A stretch of 64,000 nt of DNA from Raffaelea ambrosiae. Taxonomy: Eukaryota; Ascomycota; Sordariomycetes; Ophiostomatales; Ophiostomataceae. This document shows positions 1-11,986 of the stretch, piece after piece. Where the stretch lies: contig PCDI01000011.1 in assembly GCA_002778195.1 (NCBI GenBank), forward strand, positions 736,362 to 800,361, read 5' to 3'. Below the pieces are notes generated by a model. It was not told where the DNA came from, did no database searches, and was given only the letters and a program-made list of their open reading frames with translations. Each line of letters begins with the position of its first letter. Within the stretch, counting starts at the first letter, position 1. The position numbers were made by a program, and so were the translations under genes.

Positions 1-3000
1 AATTCCTCCTTTATTGTACACACAAATATATATATTTGTCCCGCGCAATACCCTTCTTTGGAGCTGGTTCTCTCTGCATGGAAAACCTCTTCATTTTTTG
101 CTGCTGAGGGCGCATCAGCCAAAAAAAAAAAAAAAAAAAAAAAAATTTGTCTCGCTTTTTTTTGGAGAAGAAAGTACACTACCCTGCCGCAAGGCAAAAA
201 GAAGACGCAAGCGGAAAATACACTTGACAAACTGGCAAAACTTGACAACACCTGTAAGAGGAGGAAACTTTGGGGATTCGGCTTACCTTTTTTTTTTCTG
301 TTCTTTTTTTTTTATCTTTCTGGGTCTCTTACCTCTTTTTCTGGGGGGGCCAAAACCACACTCGTTTGGTTTTAATACTTTCCTTTTTTGTGTGTGTCTG
401 GAAAGGGTTTCCGGTGGCCAACCTTGGCCAAGAGGAGCATTTGCATACTTTTTTTTTTCTTTGGGATATATTTTGCATCTTGGGATAGGAAAGAGGTGGG
501 ACAAAAGGGAAGGGTGGGGAAAGCGAGGAATGGAATATATAGTAAAGTACCTTGTTCGTTGTTGTTCTTGTATGGATACCAAGATGGATCTGCCTCTTAG
601 GTGAGCGCAAACATCGCGGGATGAGAAATGATAAACCCATAAAAAACAAACGTGTGCCAAAGAACGAAGTGACTCGTGACAAGGAAAATGAGGACGAAAA
701 GGAAAGTGAAGACGAAGCGAAAAGCAAAGGTCGGAAGGAAAAAGGTATGTGAGAAAGACAAATAAGAGGATATGCCTCGGTAGAGGTGAAGAGCAGTGAT
801 GTGCTGGAAGGGACATAAGAGATTGTGAACTGAGATAAACAAAGAAGAAACCGGGACTTACGGAGGAGACGGAGAGTGGGAAGGGAAAAGAACAATGCGA
901 ATTGTGAAAGAGAAAAAACCAGGGAGATACACAGAGAACATGCAGAAGACCATCACCAGAGAGAGCATCGACTACGGTGACCATATATATGTCTTTTTTT
1001 TCTCCTTCTCTTGTCCGCCTCTGCTCGGCGGCAAGAAGAAACATCTTGAAGTAAACAAACGGCCTAGAATGGCTGGAACTTGTTGCTGCATTTACTGTCA
1101 CAGCTTTTTTTTGTTGTCTATTTCTTTTCGCGCCCGACCAGAAAACGGCCTCGCTCCAGCGGCTTGACTGGCCCTCATTGTCCAGCGGCTCGCCTCCCGA
1201 ATACCTGAACAGGCAAAAATAGCACTCTCCCTGGAGAAGGCCAAAACAGGAACTGTCGAGGGACAGCACATGAGAACAAGTATGGTCATGAACATGAAAA
1301 ATCAAAACAATAGAAGAGGCCCGGCGGCTGCCCGAACGGAAACCCGCATCAAGGCCATCATCATCGTCCAGTCGCAGTTCGTCCCTTCACTTTTGTGTGG
1401 TGAAGCTGACTCTCCACCCCGGACAGCTGGGCCACCCCTTCTTCCAGATTTCCACCCTTCCGCCTTTCCCCTCCCCCCCGGCCATGAGAGAATACCGCGC
1501 GGTACGAGCAAATGGAGAAAAGAATAAAAAAGAACAGATGAAGGGCGGAGAGCGCCTCCGGGTAGAGACAGCTGCCGTCTCGACCACATGGCCGCACCGA
1601 ACCCCGGGCGGCAAGACAGATTGCAAAAGGGAAGAACCTGTCTTTTATTTCAATGTAGTTATGGCTTGAGGAAAGGCAATTTTGGGCTCTGATAGCACAC
1701 CGTCATACGGATCCCGATTTTCATGTTTGTTTTTGCCATCTTTGTTGTTCTCGTTGGTTGCTCTACGGATGCCATCTGGGAAAAGAAAAGGTTAAAAAAG
1801 GAAAAGAAAATGCAAAGAAATCCTCCGTAGTCGAACAAGAATATAACCGCTCGCAAATCGCCGCCCATATGCACGCCCAAATTTTGCACGGCCTGAAAAC
1901 AGAAACAAAAAAAAACAATGGCAGTTTCAGGCAACAGGGAGGAAGCCAGGCGGTTAGGGCTTCCCCTTGCTCCTCGTTTGCGTGGTTCCTGCATATGTCC
2001 CCATTTTGCCCGCCGCCCTGGCCTCTTCGCTTCCATTTTCTTCTTCTATTCCTTTGTTGGAAAAGGAAGCCTGTCGTACTGTTCCCCTGCATCTCCACCT
2101 TGCGACGGCATCCGTGTGCTGTTGGTGGCCCAGCCCGACGACGCTGCATCGATCCACGAACGCGTTGGGGGCCATGTAGTTCTACTTTTTTTTTTCTTGT
2201 TCTTCTTCCTTGCTTATGTTTAAGCCTCACCACGACGTGCATGCATCTATGCCCCTAAACCAGTATTGTTTTTTTGTGTAAGCGAGCCTCAACGGGCAAG
2301 CCACAAAGAAATGTGTGCCTCGCTCTTTCGTCTCTTTCCTGTTGAACTGCAATGTGCCCAAGCCAAGTCCTTGAGTTCTCATTGGTTGTATTATGCATTC
2401 GCCTGGTCCAATAGAAGCTCGCCATCTCGTTCGCAGCACCTCCAGGCGCCTTCTTGTTCAATGTACACGTGATGCATCTGGCTTCTCTTGCCGCTGATTT
2501 GTCCCTGGAGCTCTTTTTAATTTCTGTGTCATTGTCTGTTTCGGGAAACTACGATTGGCTAGTCTTGACCAGTACAAGGGTCGCTCTTGCCCAATCACGA
2601 ACAATGCGCACCTTCCTTCTGAGGGGCTTCTCAGGTTCGTGCCTTTTCGTACTGTGTTTTCCCTGCGTATGGCATTCTGTCGGCTTTGGGAAAGAGTGGC
2701 CACAAACTTTGCACAATTCAAACAGAAAAATTCCCCGAAAGAAAAAGGGAAAAAGTGTGTCAAAAGAGCATCCGCGACACGCCCTGCCCAACCGATGTGG
2801 CTGGTCCTCCCCCGGGAATTTCCAGGCACAACGTTTCACCTGGTTTTCTTTTTCATGCATCCAGTCCGGTCTTCTTGCGTTCGTCACTCTGTGCCAGTAT
2901 GGCCAGAGCTACGATCTTATAGGGCGCTGATCAAGATCGACATCTAGGAAGGGGAGGGCAGATAAGGAGGATTGCCGAGGATTGCCCAAACAGTTTTGTT

Positions 3001-5769
3001 CCCCCAATATCTGCGTCTCTTATAACTGCGTGGATTGCGTGGATCTGTTCGTTCTTCTTGTTTGACTCGATCTCCTTGTCACTCCGTGTCGAGTCCTGGT
3101 TGGCTGACACAGGACGGATGAGCAAGACAGCAGAACAAGTCATGGCACAGCCCCAAGACGCATTCGTGACACCAGCAACAACAAGTAAAGCGTTTGTCTG
3201 TCCGGGCAGCCAGACAGCGAGCACTGTGTTGGCAAAGGCACACGCAAGCACTCGCAAGCACTTACAAAGCAAGGCGTCCACTGCAAAATCGAGGCCCAAG
3301 ACGAGACGTGAACAGCCGGGAGGCAGCCAAGGTTGGTTGGACCATGCCCTAACGAGGGCATGAACTACGGCTGTTTTTCTCCCCCCCTCCGCTCATGTCC
3401 GTTCATGGCCAGGTCAGAAGACTCGTCATCGTGTGTTTCCACGGCGGTCGCTGACATCGCGGCCAGCGGCTGCAGCAAAACCGACAGACAAGAAGGGCCG
3501 AGATGAGCTATGCAAACAGGCAGGAATGCAGATTGCTGCCCGGGTGCTGCCCAGAGGCCCGTTCTGGAGACCCGGCATAAGGCCATGCGAGCATATCAAG
3601 GACTGAGGGAGGAAGCCTCCCCGCCCAACGGCTCTGTCAGCGGACCCAGGACGGCGGGTATGTGGCATCATCAGCCACACTGGCTCTGGCACAATGTGGC
3701 CATCCAGAGCCAGCGAATGCACGCAGAGGGCCAGACGGCGGCCAGAAGACCACAATGTGGGCTAAGAATAACAGGCGATGCTTAAAATAAGGCCATGAAG
3801 GGGGCCAGAAGTGGCGGCCAGGACAGGCACAGAGGAGGAGGACTGGAGGACAGCTTATTTGCTGCTGGCCAATCAGCTGTGTCGGGCAACCCTGCTCGAT
3901 TTCACCCTGGACCGGCGACAGCCACTGGATGGCCGCGGCCGCAGACAAAGAGACCCCACACCAGCTGCTGCGAGTGGCCAATCCGCAGAGCCGTCCGTCC
4001 ACCTGCCAGACCTGCCAGACCCAAACGCTCTGGCAGGCAGGCGCCCGGCCTCTCCCTCGTTTTGTTCGGGCTCTTCTGTTCGCTCGCAGCTTCGCTCGCC
4101 CTTCGTTTTCCTCGTGTCCCCACACCGCCGCGAAACGGCTGTGCTTCAGGTTTGCGCAGACCCCCAAGGCGGGTCGCCCTCCACGACCGGCTGGCTCGCC
4201 ATGGGCGCTCCGGTGAAACGCTCACCACTTCACCGCCACCCCTGGGGCCGCTCACATGGACCCCCCTGGACGGGGCCCAACCAAGATGGCGGTCCCGCTG
4301 GGGCAGCCAGATGGATGGACAGATGGGCCAAGCTGTGCTGGGCGACGGGCACGATGCATGTCCCCCCGTCTGGAGTTGTGTCTTGGCCCAAACTCCAAAC
4401 TCCAAACGGGCTGGCCCCAAACTCCAAATCCGTTGGCCCAAACTCGTTGCGCCCCAGCTTGCTTGCCCAAACTGGCCCACGCTCCCTTGTCGCACCACGC
4501 GGGCAGCCAGCGATCTTGGCCCTGCCGCTCCGACCAGCGCTCTCTTGCAAACAACGTTTTTGTGCCGATGCGCTAGTGGCAGTTGGAGAGCAACTCGCGA
4601 GCTTAGACGGTTCCCCGTTTGTTTGGATACGAGGCTCCCGTTTCTGATTCACCCTTCCACACACGCAGCCCACTCACACCACTCCGTGTTCTTATCTGAG
4701 GAGCCTCTGCAACGGCCTCTGCAACTCTGCAACTGTTCGGGCTTCTTTCTGGCCTCTGGCTTTGTTGGGGCCGGCTCGCCTTTCTGCCTTTCTGTGCTGG
4801 CTTCGCGCTGGCTGGCTCGCCTTGCTCTTCCACGGCCCAGAAAGAGACCGCCCTCCTCCACCCCTGGCCAGACAAAGAAACACAATGAGGTCACAGACTG
4901 CCGGAGATCGGTCCACAATGGCATTTGGCCTGAGAAACCCTGGCAAACTGTGGAAAAGTGTGGGAAGCCCCGGGCAACCCTGGGCAACCCTGGGAAATCC
5001 TGGGAAGTAGTCTTGGGATGTCCTTGGAGCCCTCCCAGTCCTTCTCGTGCTGAGCTGGCCAGTCGTTTCTGACCGACGCTCCTAGCCAACATACCTGGCC
5101 AACGTTCGTGGCCCAACGTTCCGGAGGGCGCTCCCCTTCTTTAACATCGTGTGCACGCCTTGTTTGTTTCCCGAACAAGCTGCTTTGTTCCCCAATCCCT
5201 TCTTCCCGGCTGCTGCTAGCGCCTTTCAGCTGCTGCGTGCCAGGAAAGCCTATTGTCCTGTCGAGCCATGCCCGACCCAGAGCTCTCTGTCCCCTGCTAG
5301 TCAGACCTCCCCCATCGGCCTCGTTCGGTCTGTTCATGAATCACTGGCTCACTTTCCCACCTTGTTCACCATATAATATATGCACTTGCCGCCGTCCTCT
5401 TCCTCGCCGGCGCCCCCTCTGCTTCTATTTTCGGATTTCGCCTTTCCTGCTCTCCAGACTTGGTTGTTCGCCTTTCTTCCTTGTTGTTCTCTTCCTGTGT
5501 TTCCCCATTCTGGTGCCTTCTGTTTGTATCGTTTCCTTCTGCCAAACAAATACCTGGTACCCAGAACATCCTCCCATTCACTCTTGTTTCTCTCCTCTCC
5601 CCCTTTTTTCTTCTCATCTCCCACCCATATCTGTTTGTCACATATTGTTACCATCACGGCGATCTGTCTCCAGCCTCTCTCCACTTGCTCACATTCTTCG
5701 GTGACAAAGACCACATATACACACACCTAAACCAAACCAAGCCAACTCAAACGGCATCGCCATCCTCCA
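1..5769. other. Left intergenic region, no supported gene
   Basis: I see no credible gene here. The first 1.2 kb is purine/pyrimidine-tract DNA with a run of 25 A at 121-145. From about 3.3 to 5.1 kb the DNA turns GC-rich and is open in several frames on both strands at once. The predicted peptides are rich in Pro, Arg, Ser, Trp and Cys without any domain, which is typical of chance reading frames. Short degenerate repeats occur at about 4387-4450 (CCAAACT words) and 4940-5005 (CCTGGGCAA/CCTGGGAAA words). The last 400 bases are the likely promoter of the gene starting at 5770. Confidence 0.6.
5371..5720 (+). promoter_or_regulatory. Putative promoter of the gene at 5770: TATA-like box and CT-rich tract
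   Basis: ATATAATATATG at about 5371-5382 is TATA-like and lies about 390 bases before the start codon. It is followed by more than 300 bases strongly biased to C and T on the coding strand. CT-rich tracts between a TATA-like element and the start codon are common in filamentous fungal promoters. The assignment is inferred from position and composition only. Confidence 0.4.
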
Positions 5770-7767
5770 ATGTCAAGGAAACCAGCTCGGGGAGCCTGGC
5801 TGCTCGCCACCGCTGCGGCCGCCTGGGTCCCGCGAGGCGCAGAGGCCTTCACGATCCCGATGCATGAGGCCATGCTGTTTGGTCGATCCTCGTCGTCGGA
5901 CTGCATCAGCAACTTCTCGCCGTGTTCGCAGGCTGGTCTACCAAGCAACTTCTGCTGTTCGTCTGGCACCACCTGCGACGTCCTGGCCGCTAATACCACC
6001 ATCGTCTGCTGCCCCTCAGGCAAAGACTGCTCAGTCCTCAGCTCCATCACCTGTGATATCTCGTTGCAGAATGCAGACCTGCATCCCGATGCCCCCATTA
6101 AGACCAGTGCCCTGCACGGCAGATTGCCCAAATGCAACAATGGCTACTGCTGTCCATTTGGCTACAGCTGCAACTCCAAGAGCAACTGTGTCCGAAACGA
6201 GAATCAAAATGCCTCCCCCATCCAGAGCAGCTACACTGCATCGTCGACGTCGACATCGTCAACTTCGTCGTCTTCGTCTTCGTCTTCGTCGTCGTCATTG
6301 TCTTCGTCATTGTCTTCCTTCTCCTCCTCTTCTTCCCCCACTACCTCATCCACGAGCGTGACTTCTACTGCCGCCGCATCATCAGCAGCAGCCACCACCA
6401 CGCCGGCTGTGGTGGTCGTCAGCAGCACCTCGTCGTCTCCTGCGAGCAGCGCAACCAGCGGCAGCTCCACCGACACCACGGGAGCCGCTGCGAGCCAAAG
6501 CAGCTCTGCGGCCCCGACCAGTTCCAGCGGCGGCCCGTCCACGGGCAACGTGGTTGGCGGCGTTATTGGCAGCGTGGCCGGCGTCGCATTGATTGTTGTG
6601 GCCGTGTGGTACCTCTGGGGTCGCCACATGCAGAGGAAGCGCAACGAGATGCTGTTTGGCAGAAACCACAGCCGCAGCGGCAGCAGCGGGTCTGGGAGGA
6701 GCTTGTGCCACGGCGGCGAGCATGCCGGCCAGCTCTTCCACCACCCCAAGGGCAACCGGTCGACGTCGTCGTTTGGCAACATCATTGCCAACCCACTGTC
6801 CATCAGCTCGCCTCGGCCGCAGGGCGACACCGCGGCCTTCCGGACAGACTTTATCCGCAAACAGTCGGTGTCGACCACCCAGCGGAGCAGCCCAAAGACG
6901 CTTCCCGTCACGCCGCCCGGTGCCGGCAGCGGCATAGGCATCGCCTCGAGCACGGGCAGCACCACGCTCAATCTCAACAGCGTGTCGCCGTTTGACGCCT
7001 CGGCCATTGTTGGCAAGGCGACGGGCATGCCCACGACGCCGCCACGAGCTGCAACTGCAGCCATGGTGGCGGCCACCGGTCTGCCGGGGCGAAATGTGGG
7101 CGGCTCGCAGCGTCAGCAGCCGCTGCGCGATTCTATTTCCGTGACCCCCATCCGCGGCATGCGCGCGACGCCGGTGAAGATCGGGTCGCCCTCGCAGCCA
7201 CCGATGCGGCAGCCTTCCCAGCAGCAGGGGCCATCGCGGCAGCTCTCACACCAGCACCAGCGGCAACAGCAGCAGCAGCGTCTGCAGCTGCAGCTGCACC
7301 TGCCTGAGCAGAAGCGGCACTACCAGAAGCAGGAGATGGCCGAGCAAGAGCGCGAGCGGCCGATCACCCAATTTCCAACGGCACGCACCGTCGCCACCGC
7401 CACCACCACCACCAACAGCACCGCTGCGACGCAAGGACCCTCTGCCTCGCGGCCGGTACCCCAGAGGAAGCCCACGATGCGCCCTGAGCGCGAGCCTAGC
7501 ATGGAAGAGATCAATGTCGGTGTTGACCCGAGCATCATGATGGGCGACCAAGGCTTCCCCCTGATGGAGAGCCCGATGCAGGAAGACATGCCGGGTGGTG
7601 GCCGGCAGGACCAGCTGCTGCCACCGCTGACTCCGCCGCCACGACGTCGCAGCAGCCGAGACCGCATGACCACGTTTAGCGGCATGATGGAGGCGGCCAA
7701 ACTGGACATCAACCGGCCGTTTGTCCCCGACAGCGTGCAGTCGACGCCGGCCTCGCGGCTTCGGTGA
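5770..7767 (+). CDS. Cys-rich, Ser/Thr-stalk single-span membrane protein (wall-sensor-like), 665 aa
   Basis: Single exon starting at an ATG after CCTCCA. Residues 1-26 form a signal peptide ending near GAEA. Residues about 45-140 hold 14 cysteines including three CC pairs and a YCCPFGYSC stretch, so this is probably a disulphide-bonded ectodomain. Residues about 148-257 are almost only Ser, Thr and Ala, as in O-mannosylated stalks. A hydrophobic span at about 262-283 (VVGGVIGSVAGVALIVVAVWY) is followed by a basic stop-transfer RHMQRKR. The cytosolic tail of about 380 residues is low-complexity, with a Gln-rich part around 475-520 and Pro/Ser/Arg-rich stretches. The architecture matches fungal Mid2/WSC-type surface sensors, but I recognise no named domain, so function is inferred from layout only. 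No introns are needed. Confidence 0.85.
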   Translation: MSRKPARGAWLLATAAAAWVPRGAEAFTIPMHEAMLFGRSSSSDCISNFSPCSQAGLPSNFCCSSGTTCDVLAANTTIVCCPSGKDCSVLSSITCDISLQNADLHPDAPIKTSALHGRLPKCNNGYCCPFGYSCNSKSNCVRNENQNASPIQSSYTASSTSTSSTSSSSSSSSSSSLSSSLSSFSSSSSPTTSSTSVTSTAAASSAAATTTPAVVVVSSTSSSPASSATSGSSTDTTGAAASQSSSAAPTSSSGGPSTGNVVGGVIGSVAGVALIVVAVWYLWGRHMQRKRNEMLFGRNHSRSGSSGSGRSLCHGGEHAGQLFHHPKGNRSTSSFGNIIANPLSISSPRPQGDTAAFRTDFIRKQSVSTTQRSSPKTLPVTPPGAGSGIGIASSTGSTTLNLNSVSPFDASAIVGKATGMPTTPPRAATAAMVAATGLPGRNVGGSQRQQPLRDSISVTPIRGMRATPVKIGSPSQPPMRQPSQQQGPSRQLSHQHQRQQQQQRLQLQLHLPEQKRHYQKQEMAEQERERPITQFPTARTVATATTTTNSTAATQGPSASRPVPQRKPTMRPEREPSMEEINVGVDPSIMMGDQGFPLMESPMQEDMPGGGRQDQLLPPLTPPPRRRSSRDRMTTFSGMMEAAKLDINRPFVPDSVQSTPASRLR

Positions 7768-9122
7768 TTGCTCGTGTGCGATTGTGATACCCCCTGCATG
7801 TTTTGATTCCTTTCCTCTCTATCTCTCTCTCCCGTTTCGTTTCTACGCACCACGCACATACTCTCGTTCTGCTGGCCTCTTCCAACGTTCTTTTCTCCTT
7901 CCTTTGTTTGTTTCAATCTCACATTCTTTTTTAATTCACCCCAGCCATTCTTTTTTTTTTTTTTCATCCGTCTTTCTGCATCTAAGCATATGATACCAAA
8001 TAGAAACCACACACGACCGGGACATTTTCTTTCTTATTTTTGACCCCCCATTTGTTAGTCACGTTTCACGATCTGCATGGAAACGCCGTCACTCTTTTAC
8101 GTTTTTTCGTCACACACGTCTCCCGTGTACCGTCCTCATCCCCTTTCACCTTTGTTTCTATTCTTGACCTGTCTTTATTTTGTCTTTATCTCTTTTAACA
8201 ATGTATTTGTACTCTCTCTGGATTGGCTTTGTTTTTACAAAGGGGCGTTTATTTTGGCAAAGGGACAACAATGCATTAGACGAGATACACACACAGTCAC
8301 ATACACATTCGCTCTACCGGGAAAAAAAAAAAGGCAGGAAGGTTCCTGAACAACAAAAAAATGTGTTCATCAGCTTTCTTTCAAGGCCACGACTGCTTAC
8401 CTTTTTCGCTTTTCGCTTTTCGCTTTTCTTGTCCCCATCGAGTCACTCTTTTAACTTAGTTGCCTCTGTGGTTTATTTGGCCTTCTAACACTATCGTTAC
8501 TGGCTTTTTTTTTGGTTTTGCTTGCTCTCATCACGTACATAGATCCATACTTTTTCGCATATACCCTTCGTCGTTGATTTATGGGAAGGGGAAGAAAAGG
8601 AAAGCGAGAAGAACTGTTGACCAGCCCCCTATTTTGGATCGCGCTTTTTGAAGATTGCTTTTGCTCAAGATTGTTGCCATTTATTTTTTTTGCAAGTACA
8701 AAAACAAGGAGTATCGATCATCCTGTTCCACGTTCCGTCGGCTCGTGCTCGCGGCTCCCTCTTGGTTTGCAGTTGCCGAAGCCCACTATGGTTCTTTTCT
8801 TGTTTGCTATAAATTATGCTAGAAAATAAGACTGAAGATACAAAAGAAGAAATCAATGTCTACTTTCTCGACCGACCAAAGGACTCCGCGCTTCTCACAC
8901 GACAACACGCACAATACACACAGGTCAACGAGCATAACAGATATAGACATAGATATTGTGTATCCCTTTTTCGTGTTTTTTCGTGTACCCCCCTTCCGCC
9001 CCCGCCTTCCCCCCCCCNGTTTCTTCATTCTGTAGAAAACACAAGTCTTCCCCCCATCCCTTCCCGCACAGTCTCTTTCCAGCCTTGCTCCCCTTTTCTT
9101 TCGTCCTTTCTTTTCTCTTTCC
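7768..9122. other. Convergent 3' intergenic region, no gene seen
   Basis: This lies between two convergent genes (5770-7767 on plus, 9123-10224 on minus). It is T- and CT-rich on the plus strand and presumably holds both 3' untranslated regions. Short open frames here have no domain-like composition. One unknown base occurs at 9018 after a C run. Confidence 0.6.
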
Positions 9123-10224
9123 TTACTGCTTCTTCTTCTGGGCACCGCCGCCCGTGCTGCTGCCCGTCGTCGTCGCGGACGTCGTGGACTCTGTGGTTGC
9201 GGCGGCCGCCGCTCCCGACTTGCCGCCGTCCTTGGCCTCTTTCGCCGCCTGCTTCTCGTACTGCTCAAAGTCGTCCGCCTCCCGCCGCTCCGCGTACCAC
9301 TGGCCCGCCTGCAGGATCAGGACGCCGACGAGGACCAGCGCCAGGATGGTGTTGGACGCGGACAGGACCTTGAGGCTGTCCTCGCGGCCGAGGAGGACCT
9401 CGTCGGTGAGGGTGCCGGTGGCCTCTTCCAGGGCGGCCGGGTCGTCCCAGATGTTGGCGCTGACGGTGCGCAGGCCCTTGACAATGTTGGCAATGTAGAC
9501 GCCGGCGCCGATGAGGTACAAGACGAGGGAGGCGCCGTCGAAGAGGACGTTGGCCTCGGAGGGGCGGAAGAGCTTGATGAAGAAGCCGATGAAGCCGAGG
9601 GAGATGATCATGGTGAGGAGGCGGGCGATGAGGGGCGGCGACTGGTGCATGAACTTGAGGTGGGTCTCGAGCTGGTCAAAGTAGGCGGGCGGGACGGGGT
9701 CGGAGGTCCAGAGGAGGGGGTAGTCGTAGGGGAAGAAGGCAAAGAGGATGCCGAGGAAGAAGCAGACGGCTAGGGAGAAGAGCGTGAGCCAGCGAACAGA
9801 CGAGCGCGCGCAGCGAGCGAGCGAGCAAGAGAGGATGTGCTTCCAACGAGCGAGCGAGCAAGAGAGGATGTGTTTCCAACGAGCGAGCGAGCAAGAGAGG
9901 ATGTGTTTCCAACGAGCGAAGCGAGGAAAAAGAAGTGTTTCCCAACGAGAGAAGCGAGGACAAAACGAAGTGTTTTGAGCGAAGCGAGGACAAAAAAGGC
10001 GCGAAAGGAAGAGACGCGACGAAGCGACATGGAAGACAGCAGGAGGACAACGAGCGCAGCGAGGACACACGCAAAAGAAAAAAAAACTTACGTCCAATGA
10101 TGAGGTACGTCGCAAACGAGTTGGTGCCGCGATAGTCTTTGGAGCGGGTGTTCTTGGACCAGTCGACCCATTGCGCCGAGGGCGGCGGCGACCGGGGCAG
10201 GACTCTTGGTTGTGGGGTGGCCAT
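9123..10224 (-). CDS. SHR3: Shr3-type ER chaperone for amino-acid permeases, 259 aa, two exons
   Basis: Exons are 10224-10092 and 9769-9123. The start sits in CACAATGG. Exon 1 ends in TTGGAC before GTAAGT; exon 2 follows CTCCCTAG, with CTCAC as a possible branch site. Joining gives SFATYLIIG followed by PVCFFLGILFAFFPYDYPLL, the hallmark N-terminal region of Shr3. Membrane spans are visible at about 37-57, 88-108, 115-136 and 178-197, followed by a charged, Ala/Thr-rich cytosolic tail. The protein ends in KKKQ, which fits a KKXX COPI retrieval signal for ER residence. In yeast, Shr3 is needed for folding and ER exit of amino-acid permeases; that role is family knowledge. The roughly 35-residue hydrophilic extension before the first span is long for the family. 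The reading is incorrect if the unspliced frame (different N-terminus, through the repeat) is used. Confidence 0.9.
9770..10091 (-). other. Intron of the Shr3 gene (322 bases)
   Basis: Bounded by GTAAGT and CCCTAG on the minus strand, phase 1. Removing it restores the conserved Shr3 first membrane span. It is long for this window (the other introns are 89, 93 and 138 bases) because it carries a tandem repeat. Confidence 0.85.
9815..10000. repeat. 33-bp minisatellite inside the Shr3 intron
   Basis: Three near-identical 33-base units lie at 9815-9847, 9848-9880 and 9881-9913, each with GAGCGAGCGAGCAAGAGAGG followed by ATGTGNTTCCAAC. A diverged fourth 33-base unit spans 9914-9946, and shorter degraded units follow to about 10000. 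The array is free of stops in several frames, which creates a long false open frame on the minus strand. Confidence 0.9.
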
Positions 10225-11986
10225 TGTGGGAGAGCGAGAGAGAGAGAGAGAGGTAGAGGTAGTCGAGAGAGTCGAGAGGAGTGGAAGGTGGAAGTTGAGG
10301 TTGAAGGATTGGGTGTGTTTGTGTTTGCGACAGGTTTTTTTTTATTTGGGGGGGTTGAGGCGTGTGGAGGAATTGGAGGTGGTGGGTAGGAGAGCCAGTT
10401 CGTGGGTAGTGGGTGGGCAGCGGGATAGTGGACTGTGTCAGTACGACACCGTAGCTGGTTGGTTTGCAATGGTTGACTAGTGCAATCACGGGCAATCGGA
10501 TTTGTCCCCCCCCCCGCGCCCAGGTTGCTCTTGGTTGGAGAATGTGAAGAATGTGGGTGGTCTGGTAGCACGGTGTGGGGTTTTCTTTGTTGTCGACTTG
10601 GTCTTGGTTGTTGGTTGGGGCTAGTCCACTAATACCACCAGCTTACAAGAAGGCTGAGAGATTGGAATACAAGACAGCACAATGGCTCCCAAAGAGGAAA
10701 AGAGAAAGAAGAAAGAAAAAGAAGGGGAAAAAAAAACAAAAGTGCAAGACAGTACAAGGAACCCCTCCCCAAAAGGGACCCTCGGTGAACGGAAAGGCAA
10801 AATGGAAGAACGCCCCGAGCAGGCAGACAAGTGCCTGACGAAGACAGACACACAAAAAAAAAAGCTTATCAGGAACCGAAAAAAACCCTCTCCTCTGCTC
10901 TCCTTAGTTTAGGTGACCGTTGACGATTACGTGAATGCGCGTACCTACGACTCGTCCCTACCTAGCAACGAACTGCGATATGAGTGAGTTGGCGAATAAT
11001 AGGGGTGGCGCGAATGGAGCGGGGGCCATGGGTCAGCCTGACCCGCTGCAAGCCGGCGTCCAATCCTCTTTTTTTTTTTTTTGGTCTCCTCCATATTAAT
11101 TGCGTGCTGATAACAGGCTGCTCCCGCGCTAGAACGCTGGGCAGAACCGCAACACCATGCAGAAGACTCGGTAATACGCAAAAATGATACGCAAAACATG
11201 CAAAATACGCCCATGCGCTCGGCGAGCCCGTGATAGGGGACAACATCTGCATTGCCGTTGGGCTACGGCGTGGTTGCTTTGCAGTGGCAGGAACACCCCA
11301 AAAGAGGAGCCGCACTTTTGCAGGCACCTAACCCGATCCAGAAGGTTTCACCTCGTCGTTGTCTCTTTGTAGTCTCCTGTGTTCCTTTGGACCCTTTTCT
11401 CTCGCCTGTCTCGACTCTTTTCGAGTTCTCAGGTCATCGTTCCACAGAGATCTATGCAACCCAGAAACATGCAAATTGCTATTATCGTACAATTACACTA
11501 GCTAGTGGTATATTATGCTTGCTCTGTCCTCAGACAGTGTCGTGCAATCATGGAAAAAAGGAAACAAGCAACGACGTGTCAACCAGAGAACCTCTCCGGG
11601 TGGTCGAGCGTTTCCGGAAATGCGACGACCGCAAAATGGCTGCAATGGGAATAGAACGGAAAGTCCAAAAAACAAGATAGACAAATAAAAATAACATAGA
11701 AGAAGTTCAAAGCATACGCCTGCAACGAATGCTGGTATCTGGACACAAATAGTAAATAAAGCCACCCCAAACAAATTCAAGCCAAAAAAAAAAAAAAAAG
11801 ACAGGTCAGAACAGAACAAAGAAACAAGAAACCCAGCAGCTTCCCCCCGAAAAGAAGCAAAAAAAATCATAATATACAAGTGTCGGTTGTGTTGGGGGGG
11901 GGTTTGGTTGGTCGTATTTGAGGTTATTGGATGGCGTTAAAGCGTCGTCGTCTGGATCGCAGCCATCTAGACTCGTCTTCCCATAT
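10225..11986. other. Intergenic region between two minus-strand genes
   Basis: It holds the upstream region of the Shr3 gene (10225 to roughly 10600) and the 3' side of the gene ending at 11987. A pure GA repeat at about 10231-10252, read on the minus strand as a CT tract, lies directly before the Shr3 start codon and is probably leader or promoter sequence. A-rich stretches occur at 10680-10740 and 11785-11800. No gene is recognised. Confidence 0.55.
10231..10252 (-). promoter_or_regulatory. CT-rich leader tract directly upstream of the Shr3 start
   Basis: Plus-strand GA repeat, so CT-rich on the coding strand, ending seven bases before the ATG. Similar pyrimidine tracts precede the genes at 5770 and 14826. 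A role in transcription start or leader function is inferred from position. Confidence 0.35.

Noticed and set aside
3795..5072. 425-codon open frame on plus strand
   Set aside because: GC-rich island open in several frames on both strands; peptide rich in Pro, Arg, Ser, Trp and Cys, no domain, no coding-like wobble pattern distinct from the overlapping frames.
9123..10571. 482-residue continuous reading on the minus strand
   Set aside because: It runs through the repeat-bearing intron and replaces the conserved SFATYLIIG start by a frame-shifted peptide; the spliced model restores the Shr3 signature.
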